Notes: a model not told the origin generated them from the sequence alone. A stretch of DNA of 64,000 nt from Niveibacterium sp. SC-1 (GCF_038235435.1 NZ_CP151275.1:372001-436000); one strand, 5' to 3'. Positions 9,020 to 18,210 are shown, numbered from the stretch's first letter. A program made the numbers and translations.

Positions 9020-9682
9020 TCAGCCCAGGTAGTTGAGCAGGGAGGCGCTCACCAGGTCGGCGATGCGTGCCACGTAGAGCGTCCCCATCTCGGGATAGAA
9101 GCGCTCAAGATCCTCGCTGCCCAGGGCCAGCAGGCCGAAGACCTGGCCGTCGCGCTTGAGCGGCAGCAGGGCTACGGAACGCACATGGGCGCCGGCCTCG
9201 CCGAACCAGCTCACCACTTCAGGCTGGGTGGCCGGGCCGCAGTAGGGATGGCGCAGATCGGCGGCGAAGAAGCGCGTCTCCTCGGAGACGCGCGAGAACT
9301 CCGGCGATTCGCGGCTGATGATGCTGTTCCACACGCGCAGGGCGATGTGCGGCACCTCGAAGTCGTCGACCAGGTGGCTGTCGAGCACGGCCTGGATGGA
9401 TTCGAAGCTGTTGGCCTCCAGCAGACTCAGCGTCATCCGGTGCACCTTCTCCGAGATGGCGTCGTTCTCCTCGCCGAAACGCACCAGCTCGGCCATCTTG
9501 TCCTGCAAGAGGCGCAGCTTCTCGCGCAGCGCCATCAGCTGGCGTTCGGTCAGCGAGATGGCTTCACCGGTATCCGGATGCGGCACTTCCAGATGCGCCA
9601 GCAGCTCCGCGTTGGTTTCGAAGAAGTCCGGATGTTCCTGCAGGTAGGCGGCGACGGCCTGGGCGTTCATCGGGGCGTTCAT
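9020..9682 (-). CDS. DUF484 family protein
   Basis: 220-residue cytoplasmic protein, typical length. The N-terminal AYLQEHPDFFETNAELLAHL is the family hallmark, followed by a predicted coiled region rich in Leu and Arg (about residues 45-75) and a GAF-like domain (about 80-215) with SVALLPLKRDGQVFGLLALG. Function unknown; it almost always lies between dapF and xerC, as here. Two ATGs are close together (MNAPMNAQ); the first is used because it has the better upstream purine run. Confidence 0.88.
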   Translation of the reverse strand: MNAPMNAQAVAAYLQEHPDFFETNAELLAHLEVPHPDTGEAISLTERQLMALREKLRLLQDKMAELVRFGEENDAISEKVHRMTLSLLEANSFESIQAVLDSHLVDDFEVPHIALRVWNSIISRESPEFSRVSEETRFFAADLRHPYCGPATQPEVVSWFGEAGAHVRSVALLPLKRDGQVFGLLALGSEDLERFYPEMGTLYVARIADLVSASLLNYLG

Positions 9683-9770
9683 GGCGATCTGTTCTTCCTG
9701 GCTGGTCCGGCTGCTGGGGCCGGACGCGTCAATGTTGTTTGCCGGTGCGTCGGCGCGGATCTGAGCGAAC

Positions 9771-10601
9771 TCAGGCGATCTCGATTTCGCCTTCGAAGAC
9801 GGTGACGGCCGGGCCGGTCATCATCACTGGCGTGTCCGGGCCGTCCCAGGCGATGGTGAGATCGCCGCCGTGGGTGTGTACCTGGACCGGAGAGTCGAGC
9901 ATCTCGCGCCGGATGCCGGACACCACCGCGGCACAGGCGCCTGTGCCGCAGGCGAGGGTCTCGCCCGCGCCGCGCTCATAGACGCGAAGATTGATCTCGT
10001 GACGGCCGACGATCTGCATGAAGCCGGCGTTCACCCGTGCCGGGAAACGCGTGTGGCGCTCGATCAGCGGGCCCTGGCTCAGCACCGGCGCGAGCTTGGT
10101 GTCGGCCACCACCTGCACCGCGTGCGGGTTGCCCATGCTGACCGCGCCAATGGTGACCTCGGTGCCTTCGACGTCCAGCGGCTGGGCCGCGGCGTCGGTG
10201 TCGGAGATGAAGGGGATGCGCGCCGGCTCGAAGATCGGCACGCCCATGTTCACCGTGACCAGGCCGTTCTCGCCCAGGCGCGGGCTGATGATCCCGGCGA
10301 GCGTCTCGACGCGGATCTCGTCCTTGTCGGTGAGGCCCTGGTCGCGCACATAGCGGGCGAAGCAGCGCGCGCCGTTGCCGCACTGCTCGACCTCGCCATC
10401 GATGTTGAAGATGCGGTAGCGGAAATCCACGCCCGGCGTGGTGCTCGCCTCGACGATCAGGATCTGGTCGCAGCCCACGCCGAAGCGCCGATCGGCGAGC
10501 AGGCGCGCGCGTTCGGGCGTGATCTCGAAAGCCTGGCGGATCGCGTCGATCACGACGAAGTCGTTGCCCAGGCCCTGCATCTTGGTGAAGCGGAGTTTCA
10601 T
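9771..10601 (-). CDS. dapF: Diaminopimelate epimerase
   Basis: 276-residue cytoplasmic epimerase that interconverts LL- and meso-diaminopimelate for lysine and peptidoglycan synthesis, without cofactor. The two catalytic cysteines are in EQCGNGARC (C74) and [11 protein letters not shown] (near residue 217). The start [14 protein letters not shown] is exactly the family N-terminus. The ATG overlaps the stop of the upstream LacI-type regulator by ATGA, so dapF is likely translated from a transcript that includes the regulator, an odd arrangement for an essential cell-wall gene. The DUF484-GNAT-xerC genes follow. Confidence 0.96.
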   Translation of the reverse strand: MKLRFTKMQGLGNDFVVIDAIRQAFEITPERARLLADRRFGVGCDQILIVEASTTPGVDFRYRIFNIDGEVEQCGNGARCFARYVRDQGLTDKDEIRVETLAGIISPRLGENGLVTVNMGVPIFEPARIPFISDTDAAAQPLDVEGTEVTIGAVSMGNPHAVQVVADTKLAPVLSQGPLIERHTRFPARVNAGFMQIVGRHEINLRVYERGAGETLACGTGACAAVVSGIRREMLDSPVQVHTHGGDLTIAWDGPDTPVMMTGPAVTVFEGEIEIA

Positions 10602-11665
10602 GAGGCGGATTCTCCCATAGTCGCCGCTGCCGGAGCGACCGCGGCCGACGCTACGGCGCTCTCGCGCAGCACCAGCTGAACCGGCAGCAGGCGCTCGCCC
10701 GCCGCGGGCCGGCCTTGCAGCAATTGACGCGCGGCCTCGCGCCCCAGTTCCTCTTTGTCCACCCGCACGGTGGCTAGCGGCGGGGTGGCGAGGGCCGCCG
10801 CCGCGATGTCGTCGTAGCCGACGAAGGCGATGTCGCGCGGGACGGCGACGCCCGCCTCCTGGCAGGCGCGCATGGCGGCCAGCGCGGTCTCGTCGTTGTA
10901 GGCGAAGACCGCATCGGGGGGATGCGGCAGGGCGAGCAGCTGGCGCATCGCGGCCTGGCTCGCCGGTTCGCAGTGCAGGCGCGGGTCCAGCGTGATCTCC
11001 AGGTCCGGATCGGCGAGCCGGCCCGCCTCGAACAAGGCCTTGCGGTAGCCGTGCGCGCGCAGCGCGATCGAATGGTGGGTGGGCGGCCCCGAGATCATCG
11101 CGATGCGCTCGCGCCCCTGTGCGATCAGGTGGCGGGTGGCCGCGAAGGCGCCCTGCAGATTGTCGTCATTGATGCAGAAGCAGTCCGGGTCGAAGTGATC
11201 GACTACGGCGAGCGGCAGGCCGCTCGCACGGATGCGCGCCAGCAGCTCGGGCTCGAAGTAGCCGGCGGCGATCAGGGCCTGCGCCTCGTGCCGGCGCAGG
11301 ATGCGCTCGACCGGGTCGGCCGGTGCCAGCACCACGAAACTCACCAGGCCGTCGGCCTCGCTCCAGACCTCTTCCACGCCCTGCAGCACCACCGGGTAGA
11401 AAGGGTTGGCGGAGCGCGCGGTATGCGCGCGGTTGAGCAGGAAGAGCACCCGCAGCGAGCGGCCCGGCCGCAGGCGCGCCTGGTCGTAGCCGAGCTCGGC
11501 GGCGAGCGCGAGGATGGTCTGGCGGGTGGCGTCGGAGACGCCGGCGCGGTTCTTCAGCGCCCGCGAGACCGTGCCGATCGAGACGCCGGCGGCCGCGGCC
11601 AGCGCGCGGATGTTGAGGCCGCGGCGGTCATCGTCGTCGGGGGCGGGAAGTGAGGGGCTGGCCAC
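10598..11665 (-). CDS. LacI family transcriptional regulator
   Basis: 355 residues if it begins at GTG 11665, which has GAGGA 9 bases upstream; an ATG at 11728 would add 21 unconserved residues. The N-terminal helix-turn-helix and hinge are clear: [23 protein letters not shown] is the LacI DNA-binding domain. A periplasmic-binding-protein-like sensor follows from about residue 60, with [15 protein letters not shown] and DIAFVGYDD characteristic. The usual ligands are sugars or nucleosides, but no sugar gene is adjacent, so target and effector are unknown. It overlaps dapF by 4 bases. Confidence 0.85.
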   Translation of the reverse strand: MASPSLPAPDDDDRRGLNIRALAAAAGVSIGTVSRALKNRAGVSDATRQTILALAAELGYDQARLRPGRSLRVLFLLNRAHTARSANPFYPVVLQGVEEVWSEADGLVSFVVLAPADPVERILRRHEAQALIAAGYFEPELLARIRASGLPLAVVDHFDPDCFCINDDNLQGAFAATRHLIAQGRERIAMISGPPTHHSIALRAHGYRKALFEAGRLADPDLEITLDPRLHCEPASQAAMRQLLALPHPPDAVFAYNDETALAAMRACQEAGVAVPRDIAFVGYDDIAAAALATPPLATVRVDKEELGREAARQLLQGRPAAGERLLPVQLVLRESAVASAAVAPAAATMGESAS

Positions 11666-11758
11666 GCTGAGCGGTCCTCGATGCGGCGCGGGCGGCGTCG
11701 CTTGTCGCCGGATGATAGCGCCGTGCATCGTGGCGCCGTGCCGCCAAGGGCATGCGGC

Positions 11759-12703
11759 TCAGGCGCAGGCGAGCTGGGCCCGAGGCAGCTCCTCACGGGC
11801 GCGCTGCGCAATAGCCTCGGCCAGCCGCGTGGCGAAGGCTTCGAGGGCCGGCTGCAAGCTGCGTCCGGCGCGCAGGAAAAGGCTCAGGGGGCTTTCGGCG
11901 GGGGGCTCGTCCTGCAGTGGCACGAAGACCAGGCGGCCATCGGCGAGATCCTGTTCGAGGCCGAGCCGGGTCTGGAATGCGATGCCCAGCCCCGCTGCCG
12001 CGATGCTGCGGGCGAGTTCCACGGAGCCGGTCTCCAGCACCACGTCCAGCGCGCCCGGGTGGCGGGCGAGCAGCGGCTGCATTTCTGCGGCGATGCTCAG
12101 TTCCGGGCTGCTGAGGATCAAGGGGTGGGCGGCGCATTCGGCGAAGCGCAGCTGCATGCGGCCCGCGAGCGGATGCTGCGGATGCAGCACGGCGCCGAGG
12201 CGAAAACGCGCGCCGTAGCGGCGCTCCAGATCGGCATCGGCGACTTCGGCAAAGCTCAGGGCGAGATCGGCGTCGCCGTTGCGCACCGCCTCCACATTGG
12301 CGACCGAGGTACCGGTCTGCACGCGCAGGCGCACGCCGGGATGGCTGCGCATCATGGCGGCCGTCACGCTGGCCACGAGGCCCGCGCTAAGGCCTTCCAC
12401 CGAACGCAGGTGCACCGTGCCGGCACGGCCCCCGCGCAGGGCTTCGATCAATGACTCCAGGCGTTCCTCGTCCTGCAGTACGGTGAGCACATGGCCGGCG
12501 AAGGCCGCGCCCGCGGGCGTGAGCTGCAGGCCCCGCGGCAGTCGCTCGAAGAGCGGCATGCCGAGCGCGTCCTCCAGCGCGATGAGCTGCCGGTTGAGCG
12601 CGGAGGAGTCGATGTGCAGCTGGCGCGCCGCCTGGCGGACCGAGCCGCAGCGGCGGATCGTGTCAAAGCAGCGGAGCGTGCGGCGGGGAATCTGCAGGGC
12701 GAT
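11759..12703 (-). CDS. LysR family transcriptional regulator with non-canonical start
   Basis: About 314 residues. The N-terminal winged helix is intact: RTLRCFDTIRRCGSVRQAA followed by QLHIDSSALNRQLIALEDAL, then the LysR substrate-binding domain from about residue 95. The frame has a stop at 12752-12754 and no ATG, GTG or TTG between that stop and the DNA-binding domain. An ideal ribosome binding site (AAGGAG, minus strand) is followed after 6 bases by ATC at 12703, where family alignment expects the start (ATC-GCC-CTG-CAG-ATT). Either ATC (or CTG at 12697) is used, or an ATG has mutated. The next possible ATG, at 12559, would remove the DNA-binding domain. It follows the DUF1989 gene on the same strand. 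Confidence 0.8.
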   Translation of the reverse strand: MALQIPRRTLRCFDTIRRCGSVRQAARQLHIDSSALNRQLIALEDALGMPLFERLPRGLQLTPAGAAFAGHVLTVLQDEERLESLIEALRGGRAGTVHLRSVEGLSAGLVASVTAAMMRSHPGVRLRVQTGTSVANVEAVRNGDADLALSFAEVADADLERRYGARFRLGAVLHPQHPLAGRMQLRFAECAAHPLILSSPELSIAAEMQPLLARHPGALDVVLETGSVELARSIAAAGLGIAFQTRLGLEQDLADGRLVFVPLQDEPPAESPLSLFLRAGRSLQPALEAFATRLAEAIAQRAREELPRAQLACA

Positions 12704-12751
12704 GGCGGGCTCCTTGCGGCGCTTCGCCGCGCATGGCCGCCGCGCCGGTAC

Positions 12752-13855
12752 TCAGGGGCTGCTGCCGGGCAGCGCGCCGGCACAGCGGCGCTCCCACCAG
12801 CTCAGCAGCACGTCGCGCAGGAGGGCGGCGGCGTCCTCGCCATAGTAGGTCGCAAGCCCGGCGTGGTGGCTACGCAGATCCGAATAGCGCTCATCGGTGA
12901 GTCGGACTTCCACCGGCACCCGGGCCAGCGGCACATTGGTGAATTGCGGCCGGTAGGCCGGATCGCGATTGAGCGGGCGGTCGGACTTGATGTGCGGCTG
13001 GCGGAAGTCCGCCGGGGTACGCAGATTGGTGGGCTGGATGCGCAGCGGCGGCACGCGGGCGAGGTCCGCGGCGCTCGCCGTATGGATGGAGAGCCCGATC
13101 GGCTTGAGTTCGAAGTTGCTGGTGCGCCCGACGTCGTTGCCGCAGACATTTGGCACCGCCAGCACATCCATCAGGGCGAGCAGTTCGACATGGTCGCCGG
13201 TCTGCGCCGGCAGCCGGTGTATGAGCGCGCGATCACCCGCCACGCTGGTGTTCATGAAGAAGTTGAGCGAGTCGTGCACATCGTCGGGCGTGAGCCCGTA
13301 TTCGCGCTGGGCCTCGGCCTGGATGTCGTGACAGTTGGTGTGCCGCGTGAAACCGTAGACCGACTCGTAGAGGTAGGCGCTGCAGCGCGAGAACATCACG
13401 TCATTGCAGCCGGCCGTATCGGCCAGGATGTACATCATCGCCCGCTCGCGCGGCGGCGCCGACCAGACGAAATCGCCCGCGCTCGGGCGCAGGCCGTGCA
13501 CCGCGCGGATCCGCCCGGCGTGCATGACCTCCTTGTGGTCGTGCAGGTTGAAGCAGTTGAAGTCCACGCATTGCGGCCCCGCAATCTGCTCGATGCGCAG
13601 GATCTGACCCTTGCGCACTTCCAGCGCCTTGCCGGTGCCGGGTTCGATCACGCACTCATGCACCAGGTTGCGCGCGGCCGGCGCGTCGAGGGCGGCCGGC
13701 GCTGCGGTCGGGTTGGACCTCGCGGCCAGCCCGACCTCGCCGTCTTCGAAGGCGCGCGCGATCAGCGCCTCGCGGCTGAGACTGCAGGCGGTCGCCGTGC
13801 GGTCCAGGAGCTCGAGCTGCTGGGTGTTGAGCGAGAGGGTGAAGATGCGGTCCAT
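12752..13855 (-). CDS. DUF1989 (urea carboxylase-associated) family protein with RHH-like N-terminus
   Basis: 367 residues. From about residue 60 it is a DUF1989 protein, a family found beside urea carboxylase and amino-acid or purine catabolic genes: QCVDFNCFNLHDHKEVM, TNCHDIQAEAQREYGL and SLNFFMNTSV carry probable metal or ligand residues. The first 40 residues (FTLSLNTQQLELLDRT then SLSREALIARAFEDG) have a strand-helix-helix pattern like a CopG/MetJ ribbon-helix-helix domain, not normally part of DUF1989. Enzymatic role is unknown and no urea genes are nearby. The LysR gene follows 48 bases downstream on the same strand. Confidence 0.8.
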   Translation of the reverse strand: MDRIFTLSLNTQQLELLDRTATACSLSREALIARAFEDGEVGLAARSNPTAAPAALDAPAARNLVHECVIEPGTGKALEVRKGQILRIEQIAGPQCVDFNCFNLHDHKEVMHAGRIRAVHGLRPSAGDFVWSAPPRERAMMYILADTAGCNDVMFSRCSAYLYESVYGFTRHTNCHDIQAEAQREYGLTPDDVHDSLNFFMNTSVAGDRALIHRLPAQTGDHVELLALMDVLAVPNVCGNDVGRTSNFELKPIGLSIHTASAADLARVPPLRIQPTNLRTPADFRQPHIKSDRPLNRDPAYRPQFTNVPLARVPVEVRLTDERYSDLRSHHAGLATYYGEDAAALLRDVLLSWWERRCAGALPGSSP

Positions 13856-13972
13856 GGCGGCCTCGGGCGACGACGGTGTCGCGAGGATTCTAGGCAGCCC
13901 TCATGCACGCGGAACAGGACCGATCCGGCCGCAGGGTGTGGCCGGAATGACCTCACCCCGGCTCGACGGAGG

Positions 13973-14386
13973 TCAGCGCATCAGCTGGCGCCAGCGGCGG
14001 TAGCTGCAGTCGTTCATCACCACGGTGTGGCCGGCGTCGCGTGCGCGCTGCGCGGCGGCCTCGTCGATCACGCCGTCCTGCATCCAGATGTTGGGGATGC
14101 CCAGGCGCACGGCCTCGTCGACCATCGGCCCGACACGATCGGCATTGATGAAGAAGTCCGCCATGTCGACCTTGAAGGGAATCGCGGAAAGCGAGGGATA
14201 GGCCGTGACGCCGAAGAGTTCGCCGATCGCCGGATGCACCGGCACCACCGTCAGCCCCTGTTCGATGAAGAACTGCGCGATCGAATGGCTGGGCCGCTCC
14301 GGCTTGGGCGAGGCGCCGACGATCGCGATGGTGCGCACACCCTGGAGCAGGTTGCGGATCTCGTCGGCGGAGGGGTTCAGGAACAT
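13973..14386 (-). CDS. CoA-binding domain protein (YccU-like)
   Basis: 137-residue single-domain Rossmann protein of the CoA_binding_2 family. VRTIAIVGASPKPERPSHS is the nucleotide/CoA loop, then VVPVHPAIGELFGVTAYPSL and the terminal NIWMQDGVIDEAAAQRA with NDCSYRRWRQL match the family. The role is not established in most bacteria. The start at 14386 has AAGGAG upstream. Its ATG overlaps the stop of the XRE regulator by one base (TGATG), so the two form an operon. Confidence 0.88.
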   Translation of the reverse strand: MFLNPSADEIRNLLQGVRTIAIVGASPKPERPSHSIAQFFIEQGLTVVPVHPAIGELFGVTAYPSLSAIPFKVDMADFFINADRVGPMVDEAVRLGIPNIWMQDGVIDEAAAQRARDAGHTVVMNDCSYRRWRQLMR

Positions 14387-15177
14387 CACGTACTCCTTGT
14401 CTGGGGACCTTGTCCCTTGGGGGCCAGTTCGTCCGCGCTGCGCAGGAAGGGCCGCACCTTGGTCGGCGCCCATGAACGGCAGGCGACCAGGAGGCTGATC
14501 GGCACCCGCTCGGCCAGCGGCAACTGGCCGTCGTCCCAGTGCTGCTGGGTGAAGTCGCGCGCGAGCTTGCGCAGTTTCTCCACCAGCGCGAGCGAGGCCG
14601 CCGGCGAGAGACGGCCGTTCACCAGCAGCATGGTCTCGCCCGCGCCGGCAAAGTCGCTGGCGAAGTAGTCAGCCGCGTTGTTCTTGAAGGCCTGCATGAT
14701 CGGACCATTGGGAATCCAGCTGAAGCTGCGCGCCACTCGCAGCCGCACCCGGTTGTTGGGCAGGAAATCGATGAAGCCGATACGGTCCAGATGCGCGAGG
14801 AGGCCAATGAGTTCCGTCCGCTCGATCTTGTAGAAACGCAGCATGTCCTCGAACTGCAGCAGATTGAGCGCGCCGAGCGCCGCGAGGAAGAGCCTGGGCT
14901 CGCTCACGATCTCGCGTTCCTGCGCTTCACTGAGCCGCGAAACCAGCCGGGCCTCGCGGTCGAAGCCGCCCGTCAGTTCCGCGAAGTCGATGCCCGCCGC
15001 GGCGCAGACCGCGTCGATGCGCTGCAGGGTGAAGCTGCGTTGGGAGAACCAGCGCTTCACGCTGGATTCCGACTGCTCCAGCTTTTCGGCCAGGTCGGCA
15101 TAGGTGAGGCCGCGCCCCTTGAGCGCGGCTTTGAGCAGATCGACGATGTCCAGGGCCTGGGCCATATCGCGTTCCAT
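14386..15177 (-). CDS. XRE-like helix-turn-helix regulator with large C-terminal domain
   Basis: 263 residues from ATG 15177 (an ATG at 15165, beginning MAQALD, is equally possible). The DNA-binding part is DLLKAALKGRGLTYADLAEK with SESSVKRWFSQRSFTLQRID. Residues 85-250 form an all-helical region I cannot name, with a winged-helix flavour in LLAHLDRIGFIDFLPNNRVRLR; they probably bind a ligand or mediate dimerisation. It is translationally coupled to the CoA-binding gene (TGATG) and may regulate it. The divergent neighbour is the secreted 143-residue protein at 15309. Confidence 0.8.
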   Translation of the reverse strand: MERDMAQALDIVDLLKAALKGRGLTYADLAEKLEQSESSVKRWFSQRSFTLQRIDAVCAAAGIDFAELTGGFDREARLVSRLSEAQEREIVSEPRLFLAALGALNLLQFEDMLRFYKIERTELIGLLAHLDRIGFIDFLPNNRVRLRVARSFSWIPNGPIMQAFKNNAADYFASDFAGAGETMLLVNGRLSPAASLALVEKLRKLARDFTQQHWDDGQLPLAERVPISLLVACRSWAPTKVRPFLRSADELAPKGQGPQTRST

Positions 15178-15308
15178 GCGGGTGGAGTAGCGAAAAATGA
15201 TACCGCCGGACGACCCGCCTGCCACCCCGCATGTCGGCGCTGACAGGCGCAGTGCAGCACGCATAGCGTCCGCTCCGCATGCGATCTGCGTGCGCCATGG
15301 AGTGAGCC

Positions 15309-15740
15309 TTGAAGCTTTCGAATGTGTTCTTGCTGTGCGGATGGGTGATGACGAGCGCGGTCAGCGCGCAGCCGATGCAGGACGCCTCACGCGGCGTCTC
15401 GGAGGGGATGAGCGGGGTGATGCAGGGTTCGGCCACGGTCGTGGGCGGCAGCGTGAATGTGCTCAAGGCCACGGGCGGCCTGGTGATCAGTGGCGTCGAA
15501 GCTTCCGGCGATGCGGTGGTACTGACGCTCAAGAGTCTGGGGCAGGGCGTGTCCGAAGCCGGCGAAGTATCGCTGCGCGTCGGCGCGCAGACGGTGGGCG
15601 GCGTGAGTTTCGTGGTCGGCACCGGGGTCAAGGCAATCGCGGCCACCGGTGGTTGGGCGCTCTACCAGGGCGGCCGCCTTGTCGCCTTCGTGCCCGACGC
15701 GCTCGGACAGAAGCTGTTGCATCGCGAGAAGCTGGGCTGA
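15309..15740 (+). CDS. Predicted secreted Gly/Val-rich protein
   Basis: 143 residues with a signal peptide (MKLSNVFLLCGWVMTSAVSA, cut before QPMQ). The mature part is rich in Gly, Val and Ser in alternating small/hydrophobic runs (SATVVGGSVNVLKATGG, AQTVGGVSFVVGTG), suggesting beta strands or a membrane-associating surface. I recognise no domain. It starts a three-gene plus-strand set: the DUF2145 gene begins 3 bases after its stop, so a shared envelope function is likely. Confidence 0.65.
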   Translation: MKLSNVFLLCGWVMTSAVSAQPMQDASRGVSEGMSGVMQGSATVVGGSVNVLKATGGLVISGVEASGDAVVLTLKSLGQGVSEAGEVSLRVGAQTVGGVSFVVGTGVKAIAATGGWALYQGGRLVAFVPDALGQKLLHREKLG

Positions 15741-15743
15741 GCG

Positions 15744-16583
15744 ATGCGTGTTTCTTGCTGGATGACGGGGACCCTGCGCCACGGGCTCGCGGTTGTGCTT
15801 TGCCTCTTCGCCGTGGCAGCGCAGGCCGGCCAGACCTGTCGCGAGCACACGCCGAGCGCGGAGGAGTTGCGCGACGGACTCGCGCTCGCGCAACAGGTCA
15901 CCGAGGCGCTTGACCATAGCGGCGCCGAGGTCGCGGTGATCGCCCGCGTGGGCCAGGACCTCTCCCGCTACGGTCTCGTCCACTCCCACATGGCCTACGT
16001 GCTGCGCGACCATCCGGCCGGCCGCTGGACCGTGGTGCATCTGCTCAACGAGTGCGGCGCGCCGCGTTCCAACATCTATAGCGAAGGCCTCGGGTTCTTC
16101 TTTCTCGACCAGCCCTTCCGCTACGAGGCGCGGATCGCGATCCCCTCGCCCGAGTCCGCCGCGCGGCTCAAGCGGGTGCTGCTTTCCGATGCGCCGGGGC
16201 GGCTCAAGACCGAGCGCTACAACATGCTCGCCTATCCCTTCAACCCGGCCTCGCAGAACTCGAACCAGTGGGCGCTGGAGCTCTACGCACTGGCCGAGGC
16301 GCGCGACACGCCGATCGCCAGCCACGCCGAGGCGGTGGACTGGTTGAGACTGGCGGGCTTCGCGCCGGATGTGATCCATCTCAACACCGCAACACGTCTG
16401 GGCGCGGATTTCTCGCGTTTCAACATCAGCTTCAACGATCATCCGATCGGCCCGCGCTTGGCGGGCGAGATCGCGACCACCACCGTGGCCTCCGCCCTGC
16501 GCCTCATGCAGCGGCGCGACGCCGCGATGCAGACCTTCGATGTCCGACTGGAGACCGACGCGCATGCGCCCCCTCGTACGTGA
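15744..16583 (+). CDS. DUF2145 family exported protein
   Basis: 279 residues with a signal peptide ending VAAQA-GQTC. DUF2145 features are present: VAVIARVGQDLSRYGLVHSH, then LRDHPAGRWTVVHLLNECG, and NMLAYPFNPASQNSNQWALE near the middle. The conserved His and Asn/Cys positions suggest a papain- or NlpC-like fold, but this is inference. The gene lies between the secreted protein (3 bases upstream) and the membrane protein gene, which begins inside its 3' end. Confidence 0.8.
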   Translation: MRVSCWMTGTLRHGLAVVLCLFAVAAQAGQTCREHTPSAEELRDGLALAQQVTEALDHSGAEVAVIARVGQDLSRYGLVHSHMAYVLRDHPAGRWTVVHLLNECGAPRSNIYSEGLGFFFLDQPFRYEARIAIPSPESAARLKRVLLSDAPGRLKTERYNMLAYPFNPASQNSNQWALELYALAEARDTPIASHAEAVDWLRLAGFAPDVIHLNTATRLGADFSRFNISFNDHPIGPRLAGEIATTTVASALRLMQRRDAAMQTFDVRLETDAHAPPRT

Positions 16584-17646
16584 AGACCTGGCTGCCGCCC
16601 GCGAGGCCGGCATCCTCGACGCCGCACAGGCCGACGCCCTGTGGCCCTTCCTGCAGGCACGCCTGCAAGTGGCGGGCGCGCCGCGCTTTGACTTCACCCA
16701 CATCCTCTATTACCTCGGCGGCCTGATCGCAATCGGTGCGCTCTCGCTCTTCATGACGCTTGGCTGGGAGCAGTTCGGCGGCGCCGCGGTCGCCGCGATC
16801 GCGGCGGGCTACATGCTGCTGGGTTACGCGTTGGCCGCGTGGTTCGAGCGGCGTGGCCTGTTGGTGCCGACAGGCATCATGGCGGCCATGGTCGTGGTGT
16901 TGGTGCCGCTCGCGGTATGGGGTGTGCAGCAGGCACTGGGTTTCTGGTCCGACGAACCGGGCGCCGAGCACTATCGCGACTTCCACCGCTACATCGACTG
17001 GCGCTGGCTGATCATGGAACTGGCGACGCTCGCCGCCGGTGTGGTGATGTTCTGGCGCTGGCGCCTGCCCTTCCTCCTGATGCCGGTGGCGGTCACGCTC
17101 TGGTATCTCTCGATGGACGTGGCTGACATGCTGCTCTTCGGCATGTCGACCGAAGGCTCCTGGAGCCAGCGCTGGGACTTCCGCTGCTGGTTCTCGGTCG
17201 GCTTCGGCTGCCTGATGCTGGTGATCGCGGTGATGATGGATCTGCGCAACCGCGCAGGGCGTCTGGACCATCCGTTCTGGATCTACTTCTTCGGCCTGCT
17301 CACCTTCTGGGGCGGCCTCAGCGGTCTGCACAGCGGCACACTCTCCGGCCCGCTCATCTACATCGCGATCAACCTGACGCTGATCGGAATCGGTGCCGTG
17401 CTGAGCCGACGCACCTTCGTGGTCTTCGGCGGCCTCGGCATCGCCTGCGGATTGAGCGCGCTCTCCTGGCGCTTCTTCAAGGACAGCTGGCTCTTCCCGC
17501 TGGCCTTGAGTGCCCTCGGCCTCGCCCTGGTCTTCCTCGGGGTCCGCTGGCAGAAGAGCGAGGCGCGCATCGGGACCTGGCTGCGCGAGCGCCTGCCCGG
17601 CCCCTGGCGCGAGCTGCTGCTGCGACGCCAGACCTGGCTCGCGTGA
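16564..17646 (+). CDS. Polytopic membrane protein with DUF2157-like N-terminus
   Basis: 360 residues from ATG 16564 (MRPLVREDLAAAREAG); an ATG at 16540 would add 8. The first 45 residues (EDLAAAREAGILDAAQADALWPFL) resemble the DUF2157 N-terminal helix pair, followed by roughly nine to ten transmembrane segments. No catalytic motif is evident. It overlaps the DUF2145 gene by 20 bases and completes the three-gene envelope set. Confidence 0.78.
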   Translation: MRPLVREDLAAAREAGILDAAQADALWPFLQARLQVAGAPRFDFTHILYYLGGLIAIGALSLFMTLGWEQFGGAAVAAIAAGYMLLGYALAAWFERRGLLVPTGIMAAMVVVLVPLAVWGVQQALGFWSDEPGAEHYRDFHRYIDWRWLIMELATLAAGVVMFWRWRLPFLLMPVAVTLWYLSMDVADMLLFGMSTEGSWSQRWDFRCWFSVGFGCLMLVIAVMMDLRNRAGRLDHPFWIYFFGLLTFWGGLSGLHSGTLSGPLIYIAINLTLIGIGAVLSRRTFVVFGGLGIACGLSALSWRFFKDSWLFPLALSALGLALVFLGVRWQKSEARIGTWLRERLPGPWRELLLRRQTWLA

Positions 17647-17790
17647 GAGGCCCCGACGCTCCAGCCAATAGATCGGAACCTCTCATGGGTTCGCCGCGAC
17701 ACCCAAAGACCTAGGGGTTTGTCTGGGGACCGCGCCCCCCGGTTCTGCTGCTGCCGGCCTGAATGCACCGGGCCGCGGGGGCGCGCGGAG

Positions 17791-18210
17791 TCAGGTCGTA
17801 CTGCTCGGTTCATCCGCCAGTGCGTCGGCATGCCGATGCACCAGCTTCCAGCCGCCGTTCTCATGGCGGAAAAGCTCGGTGATGCGCAGGCTCATGGCGC
17901 GCGCAGGCCCGTCGCCGATCTTCACCTTCGCATGCTGGAGCCCGACCCACCAGGCGATGTCGCCGTTTGCCGCGAGATGCAGGATCTCGAAATGCGTTTC
18001 GCCGCCGCCGAAGGCCCGCGCATCGGTCATGTAGCGCTCCGCCACCTCCGGTGCACCCTCGACGCGTCCGCCTCCGGGCGGGAAGAAGCTCGCCGGAAGA
18101 CGCTCGGCGACAAGCTCGGCCAGTGGCGCGGCGTCGCCTTCCATGTAGGCCCGCGCGGCCACCTCGCGTTGCTCCATGAAGCGGCGAAAGTCTTCGAGGG
18201 TTGCGCTCAT
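17791..18210 (-). CDS. SnoaL/NTF2-like (DUF4440-type) protein
   Basis: 139 residues with the cone-shaped NTF2-like pattern: an N-terminal helix pair (EDFRRFMEQREVAARAYMEGD), then GAPEVAERYMTDARAF and strands ending ITELFRHENGGWKLVHRHAD, the family's hallmark end. Such proteins may be small hydrolases, isomerases or ligand-binding stress proteins. It is 113 bases from the VOC gene on the same strand, with no obvious operon logic. Confidence 0.82.
   Translation of the reverse strand: MSATLEDFRRFMEQREVAARAYMEGDAAPLAELVAERLPASFFPPGGGRVEGAPEVAERYMTDARAFGGGETHFEILHLAANGDIAWWVGLQHAKVKIGDGPARAMSLRITELFRHENGGWKLVHRHADALADEPSSTT

Noticed and set aside
12491..14668. 725-codon plus-strand frame opposite the LysR, DUF1989 and CoA-binding genes
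   Set aside because: Composition-driven shadow: the minus strand has three recognisable proteins there.
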